The notes under the pieces: model-generated
Told to the model about the DNA's origin: nothing
Databases searched by the model: none
What the model saw: only the letters and a program-made list of their open reading frames with translations
Program-made: the position numbers and the translations under genes
From: Lentzea sp. NBRC 102530
GTDB lineage: Bacteria > Actinomycetota > Actinomycetes > Mycobacteriales > Pseudonocardiaceae
NCBI RefSeq assembly: GCF_030269365.1
Contig: NZ_BSTF01000001.1
Coordinates: 310,001 to 374,000 of the forward strand
Reading direction: 5' to 3'
DNA length: 64,000 nt
Shown: positions 56,878 through 64,000 of the stretch, piece by piece
How positions within the stretch are numbered: position 1 is the first letter of the stretch
Layout: each line of letters opens with the position of its first letter

Positions 56878-57945
56878 GTAGAAGATCCCCTTGATCGTCT
56901 CGAAGCCGAGGCTCGGGTTGCGGCGCAGCGTGGACCCCTCGACCGACATCGAGCCGGACTTGTCGTTGCTGACGAAGAAGACCGCGCCACCGCCCTCGTT
57001 GGCGGTGTTGTCCTCGATCAACGAACCGGCGACGCGCAGCGTGAACGTGTTGCCGTCGTTGTAGATCGCGCCACCGCTGCCGCCGCCCGGCGTGCCCCCG
57101 CGCGCCGGGTTGGCGCCGCGGCCGATGGCCTTGTTGCCGCGCATCAGGCTGTTGAGCACCACGAAGGACGCGCCGATGCTGCTCAGCGCACCACCGTTGG
57201 AGCACACGCCACCCTCGAACGTGCTGCTGGTGACGTAGATCGGCGTCTTCTGCGCCCAGTCGGTCACCCGGATCGCGGCACCGCCGAGGTCGGGTCCGTT
57301 GGTGTCGCACCTGTTGTTCGCGAATCGCGAGTTCACGACCTTGAGCTGGCCGCCGAGCACGAAGATCGCGCCGCCGCCCCCGCCCTCGGTCTGGTCGCCG
57401 GTCGAGTTGCCGTCGGCGAGGGTGATGTTCTGCACGACGAGCCGGGGCCCGTTCTGCTCGATGATCCGGCGCTGGCCCTGGCCGCTCAACGTGACGCGGC
57501 CGCCGCCGTCGAGCACGGTCCGCTGCCGCACCTTCGCGGTCGCGGCCATCGGGATGGTGTGCGGCTGCGCGCCGCAGTCGAAGGTGACGACACCACCGGC
57601 GCCGAGCGCGTCGGTCACGGCCTGCGAGGTGCAACTGGCCGGTGTGCCGGTGCCGATCACGCGGGTGGGCTTGGAGGTGTCCTCGGCGGCGGCTTCCGCG
57701 GGTACGGCGACGGTGCCGTTCGGGTTGCCGAACTTCGCGACGGGCGGAGGCGGGGGAGGCGGCTGCGGTGCGGAGGGAGCAGCGGCGCTGCTGCTCGCCG
57801 GCGGAGTCGTCGTCACGACGGTGACGGTCTGCGACGCCGAGGTGGAAGGTAACTGCGGTCCTGCGACGGGGGAACCGGGGATCGCCGTGCCGCAACCCGC
57901 CACGAGGGCGGCAAGCAGCACGACGGCCTGTCTACCTGAGGGCAT
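56830..57945 (-). CDS. Lipoprotein with right-handed beta-helix (pectate-lyase-like) domain
   Basis: This is a 371-residue precursor. I chose ATG at 57945, 8 bases after AGGG. The lipobox is LAALVAGC. A Ser/Thr/Pro-rich linker with an eight-proline run precedes the beta-helix: RTVLDGGGRVTLSGQGQRRI, then VQNITLADGNSTG, LKVVNSRFANNRCDTNGP and VAGSLIEDNTANEGGGAVFF. Parallel beta-helix repeats often bind or cut polysaccharides, but no catalytic lyase residues are evident. It starts 10 bases after the Ser/Thr kinase stop, so it shares its operon. Confidence 0.87.
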   Translation of the reverse strand: MPSGRQAVVLLAALVAGCGTAIPGSPVAGPQLPSTSASQTVTVVTTTPPASSSAAAPSAPQPPPPPPPVAKFGNPNGTVAVPAEAAAEDTSKPTRVIGTGTPASCTSQAVTDALGAGGVVTFDCGAQPHTIPMAATAKVRQRTVLDGGGRVTLSGQGQRRIIEQNGPRLVVQNITLADGNSTGDQTEGGGGGAIFVLGGQLKVVNSRFANNRCDTNGPDLGGAAIRVTDWAQKTPIYVTSSTFEGGVCSNGGALSSIGASFVVLNSLMRGNKAIGRGANPARGGTPGGGSGGAIYNDGNTFTLRVAGSLIEDNTANEGGGAVFFVSNDKSGSMSVEGSTLRRNPSLGFETIKGIFYLGAAEKPKVSGSTIQ

Positions 57946-57955
57946 GGCGGGCACC

Positions 57956-59644
57956 CTAGGCGGCTCCGGGGAGCTTGGCTACCACCGTCTTGGCCAGCAA
58001 GATCGCTCCGGGGCACAGGGTCGAAGAGTCCTTCACGTCCTTGTCCGCCAGCACGACGACGACCACCTCGAACCTGTCCTCGCGCACCTCCTTGTGCTGC
58101 AACGAGACCTCGCAGGCGCCGTCCTCGGGTTCGGCGCGGGCGGGCCTGCCGACGTCCGCCGGGTCGCCGTCGTCGGGTTCGAACGGGCCCTGGCGGCTGA
58201 ACTCGATGGTGATCTGGCGCTGCCGGTAGTCCCAGCCGCAGCCCCAACTGCCGAGCTCGTTCCACGGGTACGGGGTCGCCTCGGACTCCAACTGGGCGCG
58301 GATGTCGCCCTTCTCCAACACCGCGCAGGCGTCGGCGGAGGCGAGGGAGTCCTTCGGCCAGGCGTGCTCGCGGCGCGGGATCTGGTCGCGGGCGAGGACC
58401 TCGAGCGCGTGCCCGCCCGCCACGTCGGCGATCTCGCACAACGGCCGTTGCGCCGTGCCACCGGTCTTCACGTCGATCTGCAGCACGTTGCCGTCCACGA
58501 GTTCGGCGGTCTTCGTGCAGATGCCGGGCGTGTCGGCCTGCTGCTCGAGCGGGCCCAGCACGCCGTCGGGTTCCTTGGCGCCGTACTGCACGAACTGCTT
58601 GACGGAGTACTCCACCACCAGGCGGTCCTCACCCTTGTCGTCGAACGACAACCAGGTCGCGCAGCCGTTGAACCAGTACGACTTCTCATCGGCCGTGTCG
58701 GCCTTGCGCGCGCCGAACCGCTCGTAGGCGGTTGGCGTGGCGGCGAGCGCACAGACGTCCATCGTGGCCGGGTCGCCGACCGTGCCCGCGGTCGGGCGTT
58801 GCCAGAGGTAGAGGCCGCCCGCCGCGACGACGAGGGCGAGCGCGGCCGCGCCGAGGACCAGGGGCCTGCGACTGCGACGAGGTGTCACGCCTTCCAGCAA
58901 CGCGCGGACGTTCTCGGCGGCGGGACGGTCCTCGGGGTCGCGCCGCAGCAGCTGGGCGAGCAGGTCGCCGAACGGTCCGGGGCGGCGTGCGGGCGTGATG
59001 TCGTAGGCCTTGGCTCGCCGGAGCTGCTCCGCGGACCCGGCGTCCGGGGAGCCCCACGGCGAGGTGCCCTCGACGGCGGCGAAGAGCGTCGCGCCCAGGG
59101 CGAAGACGTCGGCCGCGGGCCGTGCCTCGTGGCCGTCCGCGACCTCCGGGGCGAGGTAGGCGGGCGTGCCCGCGACGTCACCGCCGCCGACCAGGGTCGC
59201 CTCGGCCCACCGGGAGATGCCGAAGTCGCTGAGCTTCGCGACGTCGTGCTCGGCCACCAGGACGTTGCCGGGCTTGACGTCGCGGTGGACCATTCCCTTG
59301 GCGTGCATGGCCGTCAGCGCGTCCGCGAGCTGTGCGCCGATCCGCGCGGCCCGGTCGGGGGCGATCGGTCCGTCCGTCTCGATGATCTCCGCGAGGGTGC
59401 GGGACGGCAGGTACTCCATCACCAGCCACTGCCCGTCGCCGTCGGTCGCGGTGCCGAGGGTCGCGATCACGTTCGGGTGGCTCAGCTCGGCCCCGATGCG
59501 TGCCTCCCGGGCGGCGTCGCCGGTGCGTTTCAGCGCGACGGTCTCCTGGAGTTCCAGATCGGTCGCCCGCCAGACCTCACCCATGCCTCCCGTGCCGAGG
59601 TGCTGCTCCAGCCGGTACCGGTCCGCGATCGTCCGCCCAACCAC
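57956..59644 (-). CDS. Membrane Ser/Thr protein kinase (PknB/Hanks type) with extracytoplasmic domain
   Basis: This 562-residue protein starts with GTG at 59644. The N-terminal kinase domain has the glycine loop GTGGMGEVW, Lys39, the catalytic loop MVHRDVKPGNV (Asp122), DFG (LSDFGISRWA) and a TPAYLAPE activation segment end. One membrane segment (LVLGAAALALVVAAGGLYLW, about 276-296) follows. The external domain of about 260 residues has at least seven Cys and no PASTA repeats. It is therefore a sensor of unknown ligand. It is followed by the beta-helix lipoprotein gene and is divergent from an FHA protein gene, whose product is a likely phospho-reader or substrate. Confidence 0.93.
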   Translation of the reverse strand: MVGRTIADRYRLEQHLGTGGMGEVWRATDLELQETVALKRTGDAAREARIGAELSHPNVIATLGTATDGDGQWLVMEYLPSRTLAEIIETDGPIAPDRAARIGAQLADALTAMHAKGMVHRDVKPGNVLVAEHDVAKLSDFGISRWAEATLVGGGDVAGTPAYLAPEVADGHEARPAADVFALGATLFAAVEGTSPWGSPDAGSAEQLRRAKAYDITPARRPGPFGDLLAQLLRRDPEDRPAAENVRALLEGVTPRRSRRPLVLGAAALALVVAAGGLYLWQRPTAGTVGDPATMDVCALAATPTAYERFGARKADTADEKSYWFNGCATWLSFDDKGEDRLVVEYSVKQFVQYGAKEPDGVLGPLEQQADTPGICTKTAELVDGNVLQIDVKTGGTAQRPLCEIADVAGGHALEVLARDQIPRREHAWPKDSLASADACAVLEKGDIRAQLESEATPYPWNELGSWGCGWDYRQRQITIEFSRQGPFEPDDGDPADVGRPARAEPEDGACEVSLQHKEVREDRFEVVVVVLADKDVKDSSTLCPGAILLAKTVVAKLPGAA

Positions 59645-59756
59645 GAACCCGGATCTTAGGCCGCCTCCGGGTCTCTCGACCGCGACTCTCATCGAACGCA
59701 CTGGCCGGACACGGCCTGGGGACGGGTCCCCGTTCGGTGGGAGGAGACTGCTCGGA

Positions 59757-60509
59757 ATGTACGAAAGCCTCGCCCGGCAAGTGCCGCAGACCGTGCCCGG
59801 AGGGATCGTCGCGCTCGCTCTCGCGGGCCGCGTGAACAGCGCTCCGGTGGACGGCCACGCCGTCGTGTTCGGCCGCAACCGGCCCGACGTCGACATCTGC
59901 GTGGGCGAGAGCGACCTGCGGGTGTCCCGCCGGCACGGCGTGCTGACCTGCCGCGACGGCGGGTGGTGGGTGAGCAACCTCGGGCGGCTGCCGATCCGGC
60001 TGCCCAGATCGCGGTGGCTCTTCCCCGACGAGGACCCGGTGCCGCTCGTGCACGGCTACACGCCGTTGTTCATCCGCGGCACCCGCGACCGCGAGCACCT
60101 GCTGGAGCTGTACGTGGCGGGACCCGACGGCGGCCAGCCGTCAGTGCCGCACGGCGCGGTGACCGAGCCTCCACGCCGATGGCGGCTCACCGACGACGAA
60201 CGACTGCTTCTGGTCGTGCTCGGCCAGCGCTACCTCATGCACGAGGCGAACCCACAGCCGTTGGCCCGCCAGCACGTCGCCACCGTCCTGTCTGATTTGC
60301 GGCCGGACGAGCAGTGGAGCCTCAAGAAGGTCGAACACATGGTGGCCGCGGTGCGGGTCCGGCTGTCCCGCGAGGGAGTGCCCGGCCTGGTTCGCGAGGA
60401 GGTCGGCGAGCCGGTCGGGAACGCGTTGAACGACAACCTGATGCGGGAACTCGTCCTGTCGACGACCCTGGTGCCGCCAGATCTTGCGTTGATCGACGCC
60501 CTGTCCTGA
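59757..60509 (+). CDS. FHA-domain protein
   Basis: This 250-residue protein starts at ATG 59757; GGAGGAG lies 10 bases upstream. The FHA domain (about 20-115) keeps the phosphothreonine-binding residues (HAVVFGRNRPDVDI, SDLRVSRRHGVLTCRDGGWW, then VSNLGRLPIRL). The C-terminal half (LTDDERLLLVVLGQRYL, then KKVEHMVAAVRVRLSREGVP) looks like a winged-helix or helical domain that could bind DNA. It is divergent from the Ser/Thr kinase gene and probably recognises its phosphorylated targets. A terminator with a T run follows. Confidence 0.88.
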   Translation: MYESLARQVPQTVPGGIVALALAGRVNSAPVDGHAVVFGRNRPDVDICVGESDLRVSRRHGVLTCRDGGWWVSNLGRLPIRLPRSRWLFPDEDPVPLVHGYTPLFIRGTRDREHLLELYVAGPDGGQPSVPHGAVTEPPRRWRLTDDERLLLVVLGQRYLMHEANPQPLARQHVATVLSDLRPDEQWSLKKVEHMVAAVRVRLSREGVPGLVREEVGEPVGNALNDNLMRELVLSTTLVPPDLALIDALS

Positions 60510-60831
60510 ACATGGCGGCGCTGAACCGGTTCCGTTGCCTCGCAACGCACCGAGATCAAGGCGTTCTGCAGGTGTTTCCCTTCCGTGACACGGAAACCGG
60601 GACAAGATCCGGTTTTTCGCCACTTGCGCGACGGGTGTCCGCAGGTGCGGGAGGGTGCCTCGCTTGACTCACGAGTCAGGAATCGGCACGAGATTGACCC
60701 GCTCGCCGTCACGGTACGTAGACGAAACGGGCTAACGGCCGCCACGGCGTGCGGTCCATTGAAGTCAAACAACCCGTTCGTGAAAGAACCACACGTTCGA
60801 GTGGCCCTGTGTCCCTGGCACACTGCGCTCC
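60510..60831. other. 322-bp intergenic stretch
   Basis: No gene is seen. The stretch holds the FHA-gene terminator and an A/T-richer part (60700-60800) that is probably the promoter of the golvesin-like gene. That gene starts with GTG without a clear ribosome-binding site and may be leaderless. Confidence 0.5.
60593..60617 (+). terminator. Rho-independent-type terminator after the FHA gene
   Basis: AAACCGG (60594-60600) pairs with CCGGTTT (60609-60615), followed by further T residues. The loop is GACAAGAT. It is one of the few hairpins in the window with a T tract. Confidence 0.65.
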
Positions 60832-61749
60832 GTGCCGACCCAGTTCCCCGACGAACCACCGACCGAGCGCCACCTGGCGCCCGACCCCGCGTTGATGGAG
60901 GCTGCCCGCGCCAGGGGAGCCGCGCGCTGGGCCGCCGCCGGTGACCGCGTGGAGCAGGCAGAGCAAGCGAAACAGGCAGGTCCCCTCAAGCCGCGCGCCG
61001 CCGCGATCGCCGCCATCGTCGCGCTGGTCGTGCTCGGCGGGATCGCGATCACCACGTTCGACGGCGGCTCCGGCGACGGCACCACCGACATGGCGAACCC
61101 CTCGCACAGCTACATCCCCGGCATGATCACGCCGCCCGAGGAGCTGCCGGAGGAGTCCGCGTCGGACAGCCAGAACCCGACGCTCGCGTCCTCGGCGCTG
61201 GGCCTGGTGCCGACGACCACGCAGAACGTCGCCCCGCCACCCGCCGGGGACACCGGCCGCGCGCCCGGGGGTGCCAGGTCGTTCACGACCGGGCCCGGCT
61301 GCGGCGGGTTCACCAGCGTCGGCTCGTACCGCGACGGCAAGAAGGGCTGGGTCGACCACGGCGACGGCAGGTGCGGCTCGACGTTCGTGTCGATCCCGAT
61401 GTCGGGCGACGCCCGCCGCGACGACAGCTCCGCCTACGGCCTGTGGACGTTCGCCGCAACCGGCACCTGCGAGGTCTCCGTGCACGTCCCGAACGGCGGG
61501 CTGGAGGAGGTCGGGGGTAATCCGACCGTGTACAACGTCTACGACCGCAACGGGGTCGGCGGCACGCCGCTCGCGTCGTTCGCGATCAAGCAGGTCGACA
61601 AGCGCGGCCAGTGGGTCAGCGCCGGGAAGTTCAAGGCCAGCGGAAACCTGACCGTGCAGCTGCTCACCCGAGGTCAGGACTGGAACAACTCCGGACCCAC
61701 CTACGCCCATCACGCCGCCAGTGCCATCAAGGCAGACTGCACGGCGTGA
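60832..61749 (+). CDS. Membrane-anchored protein with golvesin-like C-terminal domain
   Basis: This 305-residue protein has an acidic/basic cytoplasmic N-terminus (1-52), one membrane segment (AAIAAIVALVVLGGIAITTF) and a long Pro/Ser/Thr-rich linker. The external C-terminal domain resembles the golvesin C-terminal (jelly-roll) domain: AYGLWTFAATGTCEVSVHVP, VYNVYDRNGVGG, then VDKRGQWVSAGKFKASGNLT. Four Cys in the outer part may pair. The role is unknown; carbohydrate binding is possible. The stop overlaps the next gene (GTGA). Confidence 0.8.
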   Translation: MPTQFPDEPPTERHLAPDPALMEAARARGAARWAAAGDRVEQAEQAKQAGPLKPRAAAIAAIVALVVLGGIAITTFDGGSGDGTTDMANPSHSYIPGMITPPEELPEESASDSQNPTLASSALGLVPTTTQNVAPPPAGDTGRAPGGARSFTTGPGCGGFTSVGSYRDGKKGWVDHGDGRCGSTFVSIPMSGDARRDDSSAYGLWTFAATGTCEVSVHVPNGGLEEVGGNPTVYNVYDRNGVGGTPLASFAIKQVDKRGQWVSAGKFKASGNLTVQLLTRGQDWNNSGPTYAHHAASAIKADCTA

Positions 61750-62276
61750 CAAGAGATCTTCACCTGGTCCGGCACGGCGAAGCGACGAACGACGGGTCGA
61801 GGCTGACCGCGCACGGCCGCAGGCAGACCGAAGCGCTGGCCGAACGGTTGCGGGACACCGGTTTCGCGGCCGTGCACCACGGTCCCCTGCCCCGCGCGAC
61901 CGAGACGGCGTCGATCATCGCGGACGTGCTGGAGGTGCCGTGCCGGGTCGAGGCCGCGGCGGACGACTTCGTGCCGCACTTCGTCCCCGACCACGACGAG
62001 TTCTTCGACCGGTTCCCCGAGTCCGAACGCACCCGCGGCCCGGCACTCGCGCACGAGGCCGAGACCCGGTTCGCCCGGCCCGGCGACGGACCGGTGCTGG
62101 TCGTGACGCACGCGTTCCTGATCAGCTGGCTCGTGCGGGACGCACTCGACGCCCCGCCCGAGAGCTGGCTGACGCTGAACCACGACAACGCGGCGCTGAC
62201 GGTCATCCGCTACACGACCGGCCAGTCACCGCGTCTCGTGCGGTTCAACGACTCAGGTCACCTCACGCGGCTTTGA
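61746..62276 (+). CDS. Histidine phosphatase (phosphoglycerate mutase-like)
   Basis: This 176-residue protein has the catalytic RHG motif (LVRHGEA, His10), a second Arg in PRATETA, Glu in the PESERTRG region and the second catalytic His in LVVTHAFLIS. These are the residues of the histidine phosphatase superfamily. The start overlaps the golvesin-like gene (GTGA). The substrate may be a sugar phosphate or another small phosphate ester; it is not evident. The end overlaps the convergent phosphoesterase gene by 14 bases. Confidence 0.9.
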   Translation: MTRDLHLVRHGEATNDGSRLTAHGRRQTEALAERLRDTGFAAVHHGPLPRATETASIIADVLEVPCRVEAAADDFVPHFVPDHDEFFDRFPESERTRGPALAHEAETRFARPGDGPVLVVTHAFLISWLVRDALDAPPESWLTLNHDNAALTVIRYTTGQSPRLVRFNDSGHLTRL

Positions 62277-63417
62277 GCGTCAGCAGCGAGATCTCGCTGG
62301 GCGCGAAGACGCGCATCGGCGGACCCCAGAAGCCGGAGCCGCGGCTGGTGTAGAGCTGGGTGCGGTCGCTGTGCCTGGACAGGCCGGCGACCACCGGCTG
62401 CTGGAGTCGCACCAGGTAGTGGAACGGCCAGATCTGCCCGCCGTGCGTGTGCCCGGACAGCTGCAGGTCCACGCCCGCCTCGACGGCCTTGCCGATCTCC
62501 GACGGCTGGTGCGCGAGCAGCACGACCGGCGCGGTGGAGTCGGCGCCGCGCAACGCGTGCGCGAGGTCGGCGGCGTGGCCGGGTTCGCCGGAGTGGCTCG
62601 CCGTGACGTCGTCGGTACCCGCGAACACGAGCTTGGCCTCGCCGCGCGTGAGCGTCTCGTGCTCGTTGCGCAGCGCCTTCCAGCCCAGCCGGGTCATCAG
62701 GTCGACCCAGCCCTGGCCGTTCGAGTAGTACTCGTGGTTGCCGGTGATGTAGAAGCGGTGCGGGGTGTTCACGTCGCCGAGGGGCGTGGCCTGCTCCAGG
62801 CGCTGCTCGGCCGTGCCGTCCGCGATGTCACCGACGTGCACGGCGACGTCGGCGTTCAGGCTGTTCACGGCGTCGACCATGCCGCGTGACCACTTGGCGC
62901 GGTTGATGGCGCCGTAGTGCGTGTCGGTGATGACCGCGACGGTCAGGCCGTCGAACGCGGGGTCGAGCCGGGGAATCGTCACGTCTTGCCGCTTGATCCG
63001 CGGCACGCGCATCGCCTCGTACACGCCGTACACCGTCACGGTGACGATGAGGACCGCGAGCAGCACGGCGATGAAACGGCTGCGGAACGGGTTCTCGACG
63101 CCCGCGAGCGCCATGCCGAGCCGCACGACGTCCGTCAGCAGCGTCCACACGAACGCGATCCACACGAACCCCAGCAGGAACTGGGAGATCCGTGCGGCGC
63201 GGTCACTGCCGCGCTGGGTGAACAGCACCATCATCGTGACGGCCGCGGCGATGAACACGACGGCCGCGATCGGGCGGACCGGGTCGGGCCATTCCGCGCT
63301 GGCCGCGAACAGGCCCTCGAACGGCACCCAGAACAGCAGCGTCGTCACGGTGAGGAGGACGAGCGTGAACACCACCCGCCGAACCGTGACGCGGGGCCGG
63401 GTAGCGGTGGTCGTCAT
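62263..63417 (-). CDS. Membrane metallophosphoesterase
   Basis: This is a 384-residue protein. I chose ATG at 63417, 9 bases after AGGAGG; the ATG at 63426 touches that site. Four membrane segments fill residues 10-140. The calcineurin-like domain follows with the full metal motif set: DTHYG, GDIADG, GNHEYY, a His in LLAHQPSE, and GHTHGG. Relatives include YaeI-type phosphodiesterases and UDP-diacylglucosamine hydrolase-like proteins. It probably acts on a lipid-linked or membrane-near phosphate ester. Confidence 0.9.
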   Translation of the reverse strand: MTTTATRPRVTVRRVVFTLVLLTVTTLLFWVPFEGLFAASAEWPDPVRPIAAVVFIAAAVTMMVLFTQRGSDRAARISQFLLGFVWIAFVWTLLTDVVRLGMALAGVENPFRSRFIAVLLAVLIVTVTVYGVYEAMRVPRIKRQDVTIPRLDPAFDGLTVAVITDTHYGAINRAKWSRGMVDAVNSLNADVAVHVGDIADGTAEQRLEQATPLGDVNTPHRFYITGNHEYYSNGQGWVDLMTRLGWKALRNEHETLTRGEAKLVFAGTDDVTASHSGEPGHAADLAHALRGADSTAPVVLLAHQPSEIGKAVEAGVDLQLSGHTHGGQIWPFHYLVRLQQPVVAGLSRHSDRTQLYTSRGSGFWGPPMRVFAPSEISLLTLKAA

Positions 63418-63607
63418 CGAGCACATCCTCCTGAGTCAGTTGCCTTGGAACTGGTTCAACGCTCGACGGCCGCCGTTTGTTCGCCTTGCCGCCGATTGAC
63501 GTCCGTCACAGGCGTTTTCCCTGTTCGGACGCAACCGCGCGGGCGTTCGGGAGTCTTCTAATCAACACCGGAACTCCCCGCCGACCCGACGACCTAGAGT
63601 GGGCCAC

Positions 63608-63997
63608 ATGATCTTCTACTCCGACGAGGAAAGCCGCACGCTCCGCACCGCCGTGTACGGCGCGATGCTGCTGGTTTCCCACGCCGACCCCGGCCCGGTG
63701 CTGGAGGAGCGGTTCGCCGGCCTGCGCGCTCTGACGCACCTGTCGCCCGACCTGCGCACCGTCCTCGGTGGCGCGCGCCCGTCCGTTCCCGCCGGGACGG
63801 ACGAGGAGATCGAGCCGATGATCCTGGAGGCGCTGCGGTCGTCGATGAAGACGCTGACCGCGAAGTCGCCGGAGGACGCGGCGGACTTCCCGCGCGCGGT
63901 GCTCGCGATCTGCCGCGAGGTGGCCGAGGCGGACGGTGTCGTGGTGGACGCCGAGGACGCGATGGTCGCCCGCATCGAGGGCGCGCTCGCCCTCTGA
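63608..63997 (+). CDS. Small TerB-like helical protein
   Basis: This 129-residue protein starts at ATG 63608; a GTG at 63599 would add three residues. It is wholly helical. The C-terminal half (AICREVAEADGVVVDAEDAM, then VARIEGALAL) resembles the metal-binding helix pair of TerB-type domains (two Asp/Glu clusters). I do not recognise a named family beyond that. No operon partner lies inside the window; the right edge follows after 3 bases. Confidence 0.65.
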   Translation: MIFYSDEESRTLRTAVYGAMLLVSHADPGPVLEERFAGLRALTHLSPDLRTVLGGARPSVPAGTDEEIEPMILEALRSSMKTLTAKSPEDAADFPRAVLAICREVAEADGVVVDAEDAMVARIEGALAL

Positions 63998-64000
63998 CGC

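Noticed and set aside
1..64000. tRNA or rRNA genes
   Set aside because: I looked for the GGTTCGA-type T-loop with acceptor pairing and for conserved rRNA stretches while reading and saw none. A tRNAscan run would settle it.

Overview
The window is very GC-rich DNA with strong G/C third-codon bias, many GTG/TTG starts and ATGA/GTGA/TGATG gene overlaps. The content (SARP and LAL regulators, ECF42 sigma factor, actinobacterial NlpC/P60 enzymes, a DtxR-type iron box, a DasR-type site, a MAB_1171c/ImmA-type pair) points to a filamentous actinobacterium, most likely Pseudonocardiales (Lentzea/Saccharothrix/Lechevalieria-like). The genus is an inference from gene style only. No rRNA, tRNA, CRISPR array, prophage or clear insertion sequence was seen. 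The window looks chromosomal.

Layout. 1-4.4 kb: the end of an unrecognised ORF, a cysteine-free HesB-like protein, and a cell-envelope cluster (lectin-LysM protein, two NlpC/P60 endopeptidases, a tiny secreted peptide). 4.4-9.7 kb: a probable iron-regulated metallophore-type locus around a DtxR/IdeR box at 7455-7473. On one side are a His-rich small exported protein, a cysteine-synthase-like PLP enzyme, an MFS exporter and a zinc-ribbon protein; on the other are an iron-siderophore-binding lipoprotein and a second MFS exporter. 9.7-12 kb: proline iminopeptidase, a DUF1992 protein, and a chitin-type LPMO under a DasR-like site. 12-15.5 kb: two overlapping ATPase-LuxR regulators, with a possible 29-34 residue peptide gene divergent from them. 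15.5-24 kb: DedA, CcdA plus thioredoxin-like lipoprotein, an HPF-like protein followed by tandem repeats, a frameshifted remnant of a PEP-utilising enzyme, a MAB_1171c/ImmA pair, a YCII/ECF42 pair, CopC, MFS, and two HATPase anti-sigma-type proteins.

24-29 kb: class A beta-lactamase, GntR and a 1158-residue SARP regulator that carries a degenerate cyclase-like domain. 29.2-38 kb: two ABC importers (sugar/osmolyte type with an Fe/2OG dioxygenase; NitT/TauT type) interleaved with an enolase-superfamily enzyme. Identical LacI-type palindromes lie before the second importer and before a PQQ-dependent dehydrogenase/LamG pair at 38-41 kb. 41-48.5 kb: secreted lipoprotein, SGNH hydrolase, methyltransferase, a metzincin-like secreted protein, a LysR/MBL pair, a YjbR protein and an alpha-carbonic anhydrase. 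48.5-54 kb: two tandem AraJ/Cmx-type MFS exporters, a second DedA, and a membrane protein-histidine kinase-response regulator operon. 54-64 kb: gamma-glutamyltransferase-like enzyme, sugar-efflux-like MFS, a Ser/Thr kinase with a beta-helix lipoprotein and a divergent FHA protein, a golvesin-like membrane protein, a histidine phosphatase, a metallophosphoesterase and a TerB-like protein.

The most interesting points are the iron-box locus, the peptide ORF next to the LAL regulators, the shared LacI-type operators, the PEP-enzyme remnant, the SARP-cyclase-ATPase fusion, and four unrelated tandem-repeat patches placed just downstream of genes.
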